From the NCBI GenBank assembly GCA_023935145.1, contig CM043699.1, positions 104,917,536 through 104,981,535 of the forward strand: 64,000 nt of DNA. Reading direction: 5' to 3'. Source of the DNA: Bretschneidera sinensis (Eukaryota; Streptophyta; Magnoliopsida; Brassicales; Akaniaceae). The notes beneath the pieces were generated by a model. The model was given only the letters and a program-made list of their open reading frames with translations. It had not been told where the DNA came from and made no database searches. Below, one piece after another: positions 9,951 to 20,800 of the stretch (positions are counted from its first letter, which is position 1; each line of letters opens with the position of its first letter). Made by a program: the position numbers and the translations under genes.

Positions 9951-10289
9951 CCAGTCGACTGGCGTCGATATACCAGTCGACTGGGTCCCTTTGAAAAGAT
10001 GAACAGTTTCTTTACCAGTCGACTGGGTAAACGTACCAGTCGACTGGGTAAACTGGCAGTGAGTTACCAGTCGACTGGGCTATCTTTACCAGTCGACTGG
10101 AGGACACGGATTTTTCAAAAAAAATTGGCTCCAAGTAGGATTTGATCTTATAGACGACTGGAGAAGACTTAACAGTCGTCTGGAAGTTTTGACAAAGAGT
10201 TACCAGTCGACTGGGTCAAAATTATCAGTCGACTGGAAGATCAGGCAGAGACTTACCAGTCGACTGGAGAACATTTACCAGTCGACTGG
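9951..10289. repeat. Internal palindrome array CCAGTCGACTGG upstream of ORF3
   Basis: Perfect sites start at 9951, 9973, 10014, 10036, 10067, 10089, 10203, 10256 and 10278. Degenerate sites start at 10150 (ATAGACGACTGG), 10172 (ACAGTCGTCTGG) and 10225 (TCAGTCGACTGG). All twelve fall into six pairs with an exact 22-bp pitch, and successive pairs start 63, 53, 83, 53 and 53 bp apart. It lies in the noncoding interval between the pol end and the ORF3 TATA box. Confidence 0.95.
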
Positions 10290-10429
10290 ATCTTGAGTAA
10301 AATTTCCAGTCCTGAATTTTTAGCACGATTTTGTTTATCTATGACATTTTTGAGTGAAGGGAATAATTAAACATGGATTAATACTCTATCACTCAATGTC
10401 AAACATGCAAATGATGAAATGAGATGCAA

Positions 10430-13400
10430 TCAAAAATTCAATTTATCAAAATCAAGCAATCCCATCAACTTTCTAATCTTGCAAAAACTAGCTTCACTTA
10501 AGGGTTTTGTAAGAATATCAGCTATTTGATCTTCTGAATGTATAAATTCTAATCATATATCACCTTTTTGAGCTTGGTCTCTTAAGAAATGATGTCTAAT
10601 CTCTATATGCTTGGTTCTAGAGTGCTGAATAGGATTTTTGGTTAGGCTGATGGCACTAGTATTATCACAAAATATAGGAATATTTTTGAGACTCATGCCA
10701 TAGTCTTCTAGTTGTTGTTTCATCCATAGTACTTGGGCACAACAACTGCCAGCTGCTACATATTCCGCCTCAGCGGTTGATAGCGCAACTGAATTTTGTT
10801 TCTTGGAGAACCAAGAAGTTAACATAGCACCTAAGAATTGGCATATTCCACTTGTGCTTTTTCTATCTAACCTACATCCAGCAAAATCAGCATCCGAATA
10901 TCCTACTAGCTCAAAAGATGATTCTCTAGAATACAATAATCCTATGGTCTGGGTCCCTTGTAGATATCTAAGGATTCTTTTTACTGCAACTACATGTGAT
11001 TCCTTAGGATTAGATTGAAATCTAGCGCACATGCATACACTGAACATTATATCAGGTCTACTTGCAGTCAAGTACAGTAAAGCACCTATCATGCTTCTAT
11101 AATATTTAGAATCTATAGTTTTACCTCCTTCATCAAGATCAAGTTTGGTGGTTGTGCTCATAGGCGTTCCAATTGGCTTTGAGCTTTCCATCCCGAACCT
11201 CTTTAGTAGATCTTTAATGTACTTTTGTTGATTGATGAAGATACCTCCTTTTAGTTGCTTGATTTGCAGTCCAAGGAAGTAGGTAAGTTCTCCCATCATG
11301 CTAATTTCAAATTCACCTTGCATGCACTTTGCAAACTCTTGACACATAGATTCATTAGTAGCACCAAATATAATATCATCAACATATATTTGAACTATCA
11401 AAGTGTCATTTTTGTGAGTTTTTGTGAAGAGAGTTGTATCTATTCTACCTCTTACAAAATCATTATTAACCAAAAATTTGCTTAGTCTTTCGTACCATGC
11501 CCTTGGAGCTTGCTTCAACCCATATAAAGCCTTAGAAAGCTTGTAGACATGATTTGGAAGACTAGGGTTTTCAAAACCAAGAGGTTGTTCAACATAAACC
11601 TCTTCTTCTATAAAGCCATTTAAAAAGGCACTTTTCACATCCATTTGAAATAGTTTAAATTTATTAAAGCATGCAAAGGCTAATAACATTCGAATAGCCT
11701 CTAATCTAGCTACGGGAGCATAGGTTTCATCAAAATCTATTCCTTCCTCTTGGTTATATCCCTTAGCAACTAGTCTAGCCTTATTTCTAGTTACTATACC
11801 ATTTTCATCCATTTTATTTCTATATACCCATTTAGTTCCAATAATTGAATGATCTTTAGGTCTTGGAACTAGTTCCCAAACATTGTTTCTCTCAAATTGA
11901 TTTATCTCTTCCTGCATTGCAATTATCCAATCATTATCTTTTTCAGCTTCTATAAATGACTTAGGTTCTACTTGAGACAAGTAAGCTACAAAATTGCAAA
12001 TATTTCTAATGGAAGAGCGAGTTCTTACCCTTTGTGAAGGATCACCAATTACTTGAGCAATTGGATGATGATTTACATACCTCCAATCCTTGGGTAGATT
12101 TTCCTCTTGTTGACTTGAGGATGGTTGGTCCAAATTAGGAGTTGTCATCCCTTCATTTGTTTGAGTAGAACTCTCTTTTAGGTCAACAATGGGAGTAGGA
12201 GTTTCCATTCTTGGAATAAAATCTGCATCATCTTTAAAGGAAACTTCTTCTATACTCATTGGGTTAGATTCATCAATAGTTACATGCACAGATTCTTCTA
12301 CTACTAGAGTTCTCTTATTGAAAACTCTATAAGCCTTACTAGTAGTAGAATATCCTAAAAATATCCCTTCGTCGGTCTTGGAATCAAATTTACCCAAGTT
12401 AGTTTTATTGTTATTTAAGATGAAGCACTTACTACCAAAGGCACGAAAATAGGAAATATTGGGCTTTCTCCCTTTCCATAGTTCATAAGGTGTTTTATCA
12501 AGCAGGGGCCTTATCAAAATTCTATTTAAAATATAGCAAGAAGTATTCAAGGCTTCAGCCCAAAAATATTTTGTAAATTATTTTCACAAAGCATTGTTCT
12601 TGAAAATTCTTCTAGAACTCTATTTTTCCTCTCAACAACTCCATTTTGTTGAGGAGTTCTAGGAGCTGAAAAGTTGTGATTAATTCCATTTTCATCACAA
12701 AATTTTGAAAAGCTTTGATTTTCAAATTCTTTGCCATGATCACTTCTTATGCTTGAAATACAAATTCCTTTTTCATTTTGTACCTTTTTGCAAAACTTTT
12801 CAAATCCTTTGAAAGCTTCATCCTTATAAGCAATAAAAATAACAAAGGTATATCTTGAATAGTCATCAACAATAACAAGAGCATATTGATGGCCACCTAG
12901 ACTAATGGTACTAATTGGACCAAATAAGTCAATATGCAAAAGTTCCAAAGGTCTAGTAGTTGAGACAACATTTTTTGCTTTGAAAGATATCCTAGATTGT
13001 TTTCCCATTTGACAAGCATTACAAATTTTGTTTTTCTCAAAATTGATTTTAGGAAGACCAATAACTAAATCTTTTCTTGAAACAATTTTTAGCAAGTTCA
13101 TGTTTACATGACCAAGCCTTCTATGCCATAGCCATTGATTTTCACTAAAAGCAGGAAAACATTTTTCATTATTGGAATGTAAGGATTTCAAATCAACTAT
13201 ATAGACATTTTCATGTCTATGGCCAATGAATTTGATCTTGTTGCTCTTGATGTCTATAACTAGACAATGAGAGGTCTCAAAGGTGACTTTATATCCTTTG
13301 TCACATAATTGACTAATGCTAAGTAAATTTGGCTTTAGGCCTTGTACTAGCAATACATTATCTAAAGTTGAGAAATCATTACCGACTTTTCCATGCCCGA

Positions 13401-13551
13401 TGATCTTTTTTTTAGTATTGTCTCCAATGGTCACAAGTCCACCATCTCTTAGAGTTAGCTCCTTGAATACGCTTTTATCACCGGTCATATGCTTCGAGCA
13501 ACCGCTATCAAGGTACCAACAGTTACCTTTCTCCTTGGTGTGAAGGCAAAT
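10430..13551 (-). CDS. Sirevirus pol (protease, integrase, RT, RNase H) with point lesions
   Basis: Directly after the gag TAG (13552-13554) the same frame continues with the aspartic protease ([14 protein letters not shown]). Then come the integrase HHCC finger ([17 protein letters not shown]), the DDE core ([30 protein letters not shown]), the reverse transcriptase ([25 protein letters not shown]) and RNase H ([32 protein letters not shown]). A one-base loss in an A run near 12560 shifts frame inside integrase. A TGA at 10553-10555 cuts off the last 40 codons, which are otherwise open to 10430. All catalytic residues I can see are kept. Gag and pol share one frame, so the intact ancestor made a single polyprotein. 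Confidence 0.93.
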
Positions 13552-15612
13552 CTACATCACACAAGGATATACGATAGCATTTTTAGGTACCCAAAATTTC
13601 TTGGGTCCTTTGGGGTTAGTCCTTGAAAATACGGTTCCTTTTGGGACCCATACTTTCTTAACAATATATGGTGCTCTATGAACATGTTGATGATGCACAA
13701 TCCTAGCATTATAGTCATAGAAATTTCTAGGAAATTTTAAATGTGCATTCCTATAATCCTTAGGATGATAGTTCCAAGGATACATGATTCTATGGTAAGG
13801 GGTATGAAAATGCATGTCATTTCCAGAAAATGAACGATGATGCATTCTATGATACATGCTAGCATATGTATGCAAGTTATTTCTAGAATAGCCATGATGG
13901 TGATTCCTAGGATGAGCATGAGCAGAATGCATTCTTTGATTATACACATTGTTCCTATAAAGAGCATGATGATTATTTCTAGGGTGTGTATGAGCATTTC
14001 TAGAATGAGCATACAAATAAGCATGAGTATTTTTAGGATGCTTCAATTTAGTATGATCATTTAAGTTTCTAGACTTCCTCGGATTTATCAAGGGAGTGCT
14101 TTTAATAAGGTTAGGAGCTTTTGAAGTAGAAGCTCCATCTACACAAGAGGCTTTCATGAATAAGCTCTCTTTTGTTTTTTGTTTTCCCAATGGAGAATAT
14201 CCTACACCAGATTTTCCTCCACTTAATCTTTGGGAAGAAAGCACTTCATCAAGTTTTTCTTTACCAAGCATAAGTCTAGATACAGTGTTGTTTAATTCAG
14301 AAATTTTATTTTTCAAATTCTCATTTTCATCTTTAAGAAAATCTTGAGACGAATTATACAGTAAAGATGATAATTTTTCTTTTTCTTCTCTAAGAACTAT
14401 CATTTCTTTAGAAAGAGATGATACTTCTTTCTTAAGAACAGAATTTCTAGAATCAAATTTCTTTAATTCTTCATGCATTTCATTTATGACTTCTAGAAGT
14501 TCTTCACTACTAGTAACAATATTATTTTTTGAAGAGGGAGAAGAAGTTACCTCACTTTCATCATCGATTGCCATCAAACAAAGGTTGGCAATTTCTTCGT
14601 ATCCGATTTCTTTGTCTGATGACTCATCTTCTTCGTCATCGCTCCAGGTAGTTGCTACCATAGCTTTCTTCTTGAAGCCCTTGTATGGTTTGCTTGAAAC
14701 CGGACAGTCAGCTTTTATATGTCCTGGCTTCTTGCAGCCATAGCACATAAGTGGTTCCCTTTTTGAGGTGGGATCCTTTGAGTAAGGTTTCTTGCTTTTC
14801 TTCAAGAACCTATGGAATCGTCTGGTGATTAAAGCCATTTCACCATCCTCTTCACTGCTCTCTGCTTCTTGTTCTAATTCCTTTTCTTTGTTGCTCGTAG
14901 AAGCTTTGAGAGCAATTTGCTTTTTCTTCTTCTCATCATCATTGACGATGGGAGTCATTTCTTCCATCTCGTATGTCAATAATGACCCAAGCAGCGTCTC
15001 AACATCAAGCTTGTCAAGATTTTTGGCCTCTTGAATGGCTGTCCTCTTTGGTTTCCATTCTGGTGGCAGAGATCTCAAGATTTTTCTGGTTAGTTCAACT
15101 TCCTCAATATTCTTGCCAAGCAATTTTAAACCATTTATAATAGTAGTAAATCGTGAGTGCATTTCAGAAATGGTTTCGTTAGGAAACATCTTAAAAGATT
15201 CATATTCAGAAATTAGCATGTAAATTTTAGACTTTTTTACTTCACTTGTTCCTTCATATGTGACTTGCAATTTGTCCCATATTTCTTTAGCAGAAACGCA
15301 TGCAGATATTTTGTTATATTCAGAAATATCTAATGCACAATGTAGCATGCTTGTTGCTCTGCTATTGAGAGACATCGTTCTACAATCCTCATCAGTAAAC
15401 TCAGTTTTGAGTTTAGGCATTGTATGAAGAGTCTCTCCAATAACTATTTCTTTTGAGGGAATTTTAGGTCCCTCTTCTATAATTCTCCATAGATTGTAAT
15501 CTTGTCCTTCGACGAAGATTTTCATTCTATTTTTCCAATAGTTATAATTTGAGCCATTGAACAATGGTGGTCTAGTATAAGAGTGTCCTTCAGAGTAGCT
15601 ATTTGCTGCCAT
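13552..15612 (-). CDS. Sirevirus gag, 686 aa
   Basis: Capsid/nucleocapsid protein. An N-terminal DUF4219-like segment (residues ~14-45, FNGSNYNYWKNRM) is followed by the UBN2/Copia gag domain (~95-220). A CCHC knuckle CYGCKKPGHIKADC lies at 290-303, preceded by a Lys/Glu-rich linker. There is a leucine-heptad coiled coil at ~370-460. Residues ~520-646 are very rich in His, Asn, Tyr and Arg (about 28 His in 127), and then two VPK motifs (VWVPKGT, FWVPKNAI) follow. The ATG at 15612 lies about 40 bp after the primer site. The frame ends in TAG and resumes as protease. The size agrees with Sirevirus gags, which are longer than those of other Copia lineages. The His-rich segment is unusual. Confidence 0.9.
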   Translation of the reverse strand: MAANSYSEGHSYTRPPLFNGSNYNYWKNRMKIFVEGQDYNLWRIIEEGPKIPSKEIVIGETLHTMPKLKTEFTDEDCRTMSLNSRATSMLHCALDISEYNKISACVSAKEIWDKLQVTYEGTSEVKKSKIYMLISEYESFKMFPNETISEMHSRFTTIINGLKLLGKNIEEVELTRKILRSLPPEWKPKRTAIQEAKNLDKLDVETLLGSLLTYEMEEMTPIVNDDEKKKKQIALKASTSNKEKELEQEAESSEEDGEMALITRRFHRFLKKSKKPYSKDPTSKREPLMCYGCKKPGHIKADCPVSSKPYKGFKKKAMVATTWSDDEEDESSDKEIGYEEIANLCLMAIDDESEVTSSPSSKNNIVTSSEELLEVINEMHEELKKFDSRNSVLKKEVSSLSKEMIVLREEKEKLSSLLYNSSQDFLKDENENLKNKISELNNTVSRLMLGKEKLDEVLSSQRLSGGKSGVGYSPLGKQKTKESLFMKASCVDGASTSKAPNLIKSTPLINPRKSRNLNDHTKLKHPKNTHAYLYAHSRNAHTHPRNNHHALYRNNVYNQRMHSAHAHPRNHHHGYSRNNLHTYASMYHRMHHRSFSGNDMHFHTPYHRIMYPWNYHPKDYRNAHLKFPRNFYDYNARIVHHQHVHRAPYIVKKVWVPKGTVFSRTNPKGPKKFWVPKNAIVYPCVM

Positions 15613-15653
15613 TGGATCAACTCTAGGAATTTAAGCCTTTTAAAGAGAACCTT

Positions 15654-15665
15654 GCTCTGATACCA
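15654..15665 (-). other. Primer binding site of Sirevirus B
   Basis: Minus-strand TGGTATCAGAGC, a perfect complement to the 3' end of initiator tRNA-Met, two bases after the 5' LTR. Confidence 0.93.
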
Positions 15666-16238
15666 ATTGTAGCTCGAGGTTTCAACCCAAAGGGGGTGAA
15701 TTGGGTTTTTAAAAACTTTTGCGGAATTTATACAAGTTTATAAAAACTGATAAGCAACAAATAATTAATACAAGTAAAAAGCTGTAAGTAAAGAGTTTAA
15801 GGAAAGAGGATGCAAACACAGTTATAGTGGTTCGGCAATATCGGATTCGTTCCGACCCTACGTCCACTCTCTTCAAGGAGCTCCTTGAAGTAATCCACTA
15901 AGAAAACTTAGTCGCACAACTTAGCCGGGTGTTGCACAAACCGTACACAAGCAATTTACAGGAATTGCTTAAACCGAAAAATCCCCTTCCTTTCGGAAGT
16001 TTCCCCTTCCTCTCGGAAGTAATCCCTTTACAAAGATGGTGTAAAGTAACAGGTAGAGAGACAACAAATGAAAGCTTATTACAACAGAAATGTCTCTCTT
16101 TCAAAGTAAAGCTTGAAGAAATGGCTCAATAAGATTATCTCAAAGCTTTTTGTGTTTCAAGAGTATAAAAACTTGATTATATGAGATCAACTCTTTTTGA
16201 ATATTTGCTTCTTGTTTTTGAATGCTTTTCTGAATGGG

Positions 16239-16247
16239 TTTATATAG
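16239..16247 (-). promoter_or_regulatory. TATA box of the 5' LTR promoter
   Basis: Minus-strand CTATATAAA, 95 bp downstream of the nearest palindrome (16342). It probably sets the genomic RNA start about 25-35 bp further on. Confidence 0.65.
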
Positions 16248-16341
16248 CAATCAATTAATATGGCCGTTTTGGACTTTAATTTGAAAAAGATTTACTTTAA
16301 AACGTTCAGATTTGAAGTCCAACGGTCATATTTTTGAACTA

Positions 16342-16606
16342 CCAGTCGACTGGGTCGAGATACCAGTCGACTGGGTTCACTTGAAAAATACACGTTTTCA
16401 GACCTTCTGGGTATCCAGTCGACTGGTATATATCATCCAGTCGACTGGGGACTTTTTGTCCATTTTACCAGTCGACTGGGTTGATTCATCCAGTCGATTG
16501 GGATATTACTGGTCAATGTACCAGTCGACTGGGTTAATTCATCCAGTCGACTGGATACCTTCTGACCCATATACCAGTCGACTGGTATATGTACCCAGTC
16601 GACTGG
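16342..16606. repeat. Palindrome array CCAGTCGACTGG in the 5' LTR
   Basis: Ten sites start at 16342, 16363, 16415, 16437, 16468, 16490, 16521, 16543, 16574 and 16595. All are perfect except 16490 (CCAGTCGATTGG). They form five complete pairs with pitch 21, 22, 22, 22 and 21 bp. The pairs start 73, 53, 53 and 53 bp apart. Confidence 0.95.
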
Positions 16607-16917
16607 GTTGTCTTCCAACCCAGTTTTTCTTCTGTTTTTTTTTTATTAAAAACATTTAAAAATAATGGTTTTAGAAAAACCTTTTGTGATTGAGCCATTT
16701 AACAAGCTGATACAATGTATGAGTGAGACTTACATTGGTTCTAAACCTTAAGACCTATACTAGATATTCAGTCTTCACTTGATACTTGATTTGGTTCGAG
16801 TTTTTGCACTTTGTTCCTTGGTTGAATGTGTTTGATCCTTAATACAACTTAGTTTAAACATGTTAGTTAAATAACAGTTGTGTTTTGCCATCATTAAAAT
16901 ACGGGCGAGGGTCAACA

Positions 16918-17090
16918 ATATATATAAAAGATTTATAATAAAAAAAGATAACGGAATTTTAATCTTTATATTTGTTATCTCACTTTAATTTCAATCCTAA
17001 AATGTTATGTACCAAACATAGAACTAAAATAGTCTTACTTTAATCCTAATCCTACCCCACTGTAATCCTGTCCGTGAACCAAACAGACCC
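16918..17090. repeat. Right inverted repeat of the TIR element
   Basis: The reverse complement aligns with 205-~415. It begins with the ATATA target copy of the Sirevirus and ends ACCAAACAGACCC before TAA (17091-17093). Confidence 0.7.
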
Positions 17091-17183
17091 TAACTTCTCT
17101 CTTCCCAATTTTTCATATTTAGAGTCTACTATCTTTGATTTCTCCCTTCCAAATTTTCGTATTAAGCTAGGAATGGCAACATA

Positions 17184-17806
17184 TAGAGATGTCAAATGGG
17201 TGCATCGAGTTGGATTGAGCCGAGTTACACGAATTACGGGTTAAATGAACACGGATAAAATAAATTCATGTCTTATACGGATCATAAAATCAAGACTCAT
17301 GTCCAACTCATTTACGACAAGCAAACCCGTGAGTTAAATGGGTAAATTAATATAAATTCTTTTTCCAAATGTAATTTTTAATTAAATTATTAAAAATCAT
17401 ATAAAAAGTAGTAATCATAATTGTCAATTTTTTTTTCTCAAGAACACCGATACCTTTGTGAAGTATTGAAAGAGTATAATAAATTATAAACACTCTCACT
17501 AAACCTAAGTTGAAGAAATATTCTATAATCGAAGGATTTAAAAGAGAAAAGCTTATGTTTTTTACTAAAAAAATTGGGAGATAAGTAGCATATGTGAGTT
17601 TTTGGGTCATTCGTACTCGTAGGTCATATCTATTTTAGTTAAACATGTAATGGTCACGGTACCCATGATCAACCTGACCCGACCCATGGTTTTACGGATC
17701 GAGCTGAGTACAGGTAATTTTTAAATACGTATTGAAAGTTGGACACATGTCCGATCCATGCACGTGCAGGTCACAAATCTATTTTGATACCTTTAACAAT
17801 AAGTAG
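17184..17806. mobile_element. Possible hAT-like non-autonomous element
   Basis: The left edge (GAGATGTCAAATGGGTGCATCG) and the reverse complement of the right edge (AAAGGTATCAAAATAG) resemble each other weakly. The interior is rich in CCCGACCC/GGGTT words, as in the common dicot hAT family ending in GGGTGTCAAA. No coding frame. The edges are approximate and the assignment is tentative. Confidence 0.3.
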
Positions 17807-20800
17807 GTTACCCTCAAAATTTACGTTATCCATAATCAAAACCGTTTAGTTAATTAGTACACGAAACCTACCCGAAACCATTTACACGTTAATCTTCAAA
17901 CCTAAACTTGTATCCACTAATTGTTTAAATACTCATTATTACTCGTACCCACCCAATTACAAGTATACAGATATGATTACCCGAATCCAAACCCCATTAC
18001 AAGTAGACAGATATGATTAGATAATCTTGTATATTAGTGTCATTGTTTGCTTATATGCTCGCAGTTCTATTCTCAAGTTCTTGAATCCTGCCTGGTACGT
18101 ATTTGTAGATAAGAAATAATTGATTCTTATGTACTTGCATCTGGTCTGGTGTGCTCTAGAAGTTGGCTTTCTTTTTATAAATTAAAGACCTATAGACATC
18201 TGGGCTCAAGAGATATTGTTTAGTTTTGTAAGCATAATGGTGAATAATTCTTACAAAAATTTGTAGTATCGAAATATAATCCCTTTAAAATTCTCGAGCA
18301 ATTCTTTTCTCAACACAACTTACGTGTTCATGTTTAAGTTTAAACCAGCATACTGGGTTGAGGTAATTTTGATATCTGAATTATTTAAGGGCCCATCCTT
18401 AAAAGGCAGGCAAAGTAAGCCACTGATCCCCTAGGCAAACGAAAAGAGAACCCAAACATGAGAGGTGAAATACTAAATCTCACCCAGCAGGTAGGAGATT
18501 TTTGTATTGGCTTGAAATTTTGATTGGTAATTTTAAAAAATTATTAATAAAATTATAAAAAATTGTCAATTAAGTTTTCACTTGTACAAATAAAAATCTC
18601 TCTCTCAATAAACCGGCTAAATAATACACACCCACACAATAATAATAATAGTAATATAATAAAAAATTTAAAAGTTTCGAATGGACATCGTGGGTTTTTT
18701 TATGTACCCGGATTCAATCTTTTATCTCTGTTAATGTAAAAAAATTTAAAAAATATATAATATAATTATTTCATTTTTTGAGAAAAATTATTGCCTTTAA
18801 CAAATATTTTAATTTATTTTTAAATTTTAATTTGTGTCAATTGAATTACTAACTCTACAATATATTATAGTTTCTTTTTTTTAATGAATACAGACCAATT
18901 CACCCATTAAACCATGTCGGTAATCACGCACGTGTCACGAACGGCCCACAATGTAAAGTCTCCGACCAATCTGTCCTAGAGCTCACCATTATTGCATGAA
19001 CTTTTGGAGTATTCTAGAATCATATGAGTATTTTGTGTATACTGGCATGTAGCCTAGGAGTATGTGCTATTGAGTGGAATTATCTAAAGTAGTGTTGACT
19101 ACTTTTTAATCCGGGATACGAATTTAGTACCGTGATATCTTTATTTGAAAATTAAAATATAATTAAGTTTATGATGAGATTGAATATCATATTATTAAAT
19201 AAAAAATATTTAAATTTAAATTTATCAACATAATATTTAATTTTATAATAAATTTTTTATTTTAATTTTTAAATAGAGAGAATCATAATACATGAATCTA
19301 TACCATGCTATTATTGGTGTGATGTGTCAAGGTGTTATATGGAATTTTGTAGAATTAATTGATATTATATATTTTTTGAATTTGGTTAATGGATTCCAAT
19401 CGAACTTTTGTTCAGTTATTCGAATTTAAGTTCGGTCAAAACTTGATTCGATCGAGCTCAAACTGAGATCGAGTATGAAAATTAGGTTCGTAGTTTATCG
19501 AATCGAGCTCGAATACTTTAAAGTTCTATTCGAAAAACTCTTAAACAGTTCGATAAGATATCATCGAACCAAATCGAACTTAGAATAATGAGTAATCTTT
19601 GCTTTTTTGAAGAAAAAAAAAATTTGTAATGCCCCTTTCTTACATTTTTAGTTTCCAAATTGTTTACTTTATTTATGAATTATGATTAAATTTTTATCTT
19701 CCTAAGCTGCTAACTTGATTTTGTGATGCTGAAAAATGTGGGTAATGGTCTCATTAAACTCCATGACCAATGATTACTTAATAACAATAATATTTTATAT
19801 TTTATGATCTAAATTATATGTATTAGATTTTCTTCTTCTTTATTGATTAAGGATTATAGTAATAATATATTATTTTTCCTTATGACCGAGAATTTACATT
19901 TAACACGATGATAAAATTTGGGCAATCGTTTGGATGAGTCATTTCTAGCAAAGCAAAGACAATTTATCGGAGAGTTTTCATAATAACCTAATTAAGAATT
20001 ATGAGGTAATATTAATTATTTATATCGAAACAAAATGATTTTAGTTTCCTCTTTTTTTGCATGTTTTTTTTAAACTTTTATCCGTTGTTATTTGATATGT
20101 ATGTTGCCTTTATTTTGTATATTTTTGGGCTAAATATTTTCTTAATAACCGTGTGCTTAACACTCTACGTGAAACTATTGCAATTATATATACTTTCAAG
20201 TTACAACATGATTTTATTGAAAAAAATATATCATGTTTTGTCTTCATAGTCACTTCATATCATGCTCTGTTACGTAGTTGATAGTTATCATAGAATTAAA
20301 TGTGTATCGATTTTTTTTAATTTAAATGAATTTATTAATAAATTTTATATGGACATAAAAATAGAATGTTCAAAATTGATTGAAACACACTGGTTACTAT
20401 TACCTTAATTGTCAGTATACTCTTGGTCAAAATATTAATTGCCTAAATTGCTAATACAGTATAGATTATTAGTGTGTAAAATATTTTGAATCTTGTTTAA
20501 ATATATAAAAAAATTAAATATAAATTTTTTAAATAAGGCATTTTTTAAATATCCTAAATTATTTTATTTTTTTATTTTTTAAATAATTCAGATTTCAAAT
20601 ACTTCAATATTTTATATGCCTTTTAAAATTTCAATGATCATAATATTGAATAAGAAATTTGTGATTTGGTTTTGGAAAGCTGCAAAGTAATAGAACAACC
20701 AACCTAAGATAAAGCCAACATGCACTTCATAATTCTTTGGTGTTATTTTTATGCTGATATGATATAGCAGCCTAATGATGATGTTGATAATTATTATTTA

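Larger units (their letters stand above)
6564..16917 (-). mobile_element. Sirevirus-type Copia retrotransposon B, nearly intact
   Basis: Complete 10.35-kb element on the minus strand, bounded by ATATA duplications (6559-6563, 16918-16922) and by LTRs with TG...CA ends. It has a perfect tRNA-Met primer site, a polypurine tract, a long gag, a pol in Copia order (integrase before RT) and an extra ORF3 between pol and the 3' LTR. Long LTRs, a large gag with CCHC knuckle and coiled coil, palindrome arrays in the LTR and an added 3' ORF are hallmarks of Sireviruses. Coding damage is limited to a few single-base lesions: a TAG between gag and pol, a one-base frameshift in integrase, a TGA near the pol end and a TAG in ORF3. 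By eye the LTRs differ at about a dozen sites plus one 23-bp unit, so the insertion is recent. Confidence 0.93.
15668..16917 (-). repeat. 5' LTR of Sirevirus B
   Basis: 1250 bp, TG...CA, near-identical to 6564-7790. It drives transcription leftward. The TATA box is at 16239-16247 and the palindrome array at 16342-16606. Confidence 0.93.
205..17090. mobile_element. Non-autonomous TIR DNA transposon (PIF/Harbinger-like) carrying two nested Copia elements
   Basis: The left end, starting GTATCTGTTTGG, and the reverse complement of the right end, starting GGGTCTGTTTGGTT, align along about 190-210 bp (205-~415 against 16918-17090). Shared blocks include CAGGATTACAGTGGG, GGATTA repeats, AAGACTATTTTA and TTATTATAAATCTTTT. 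Both ends are flanked by TAA, a 3-bp duplication typical of PIF/Harbinger elements, and the terminal GTTTGGTT also fits Tourist/PIF ends. Without the two retrotransposons only about 1.7 kb remains (205-1576, 6382-6563, 16918-17090). No transposase frame is visible in it, so it would have been mobilised in trans. Alternatively, the two ends belong to two copies of one MITE family lying in opposite orientation. The long arm match supports one element. Confidence 0.6.

Noticed and set aside
9951..10289. Array of short palindromic repeats with spacers that could suggest CRISPR
   Set aside because: Plant nuclear DNA, a 12-bp repeat with 9-19-bp spacers that are partly shared, and a position inside a retrotransposon. 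No cas genes.
13552..13554. Programmed UAG readthrough between gag and pol of the Sirevirus
   Set aside because: The bases after the stop (ATTTGC) do not fit known plant or viral readthrough contexts. A point mutation in a single gag-pol frame is simpler, though other copies would decide.
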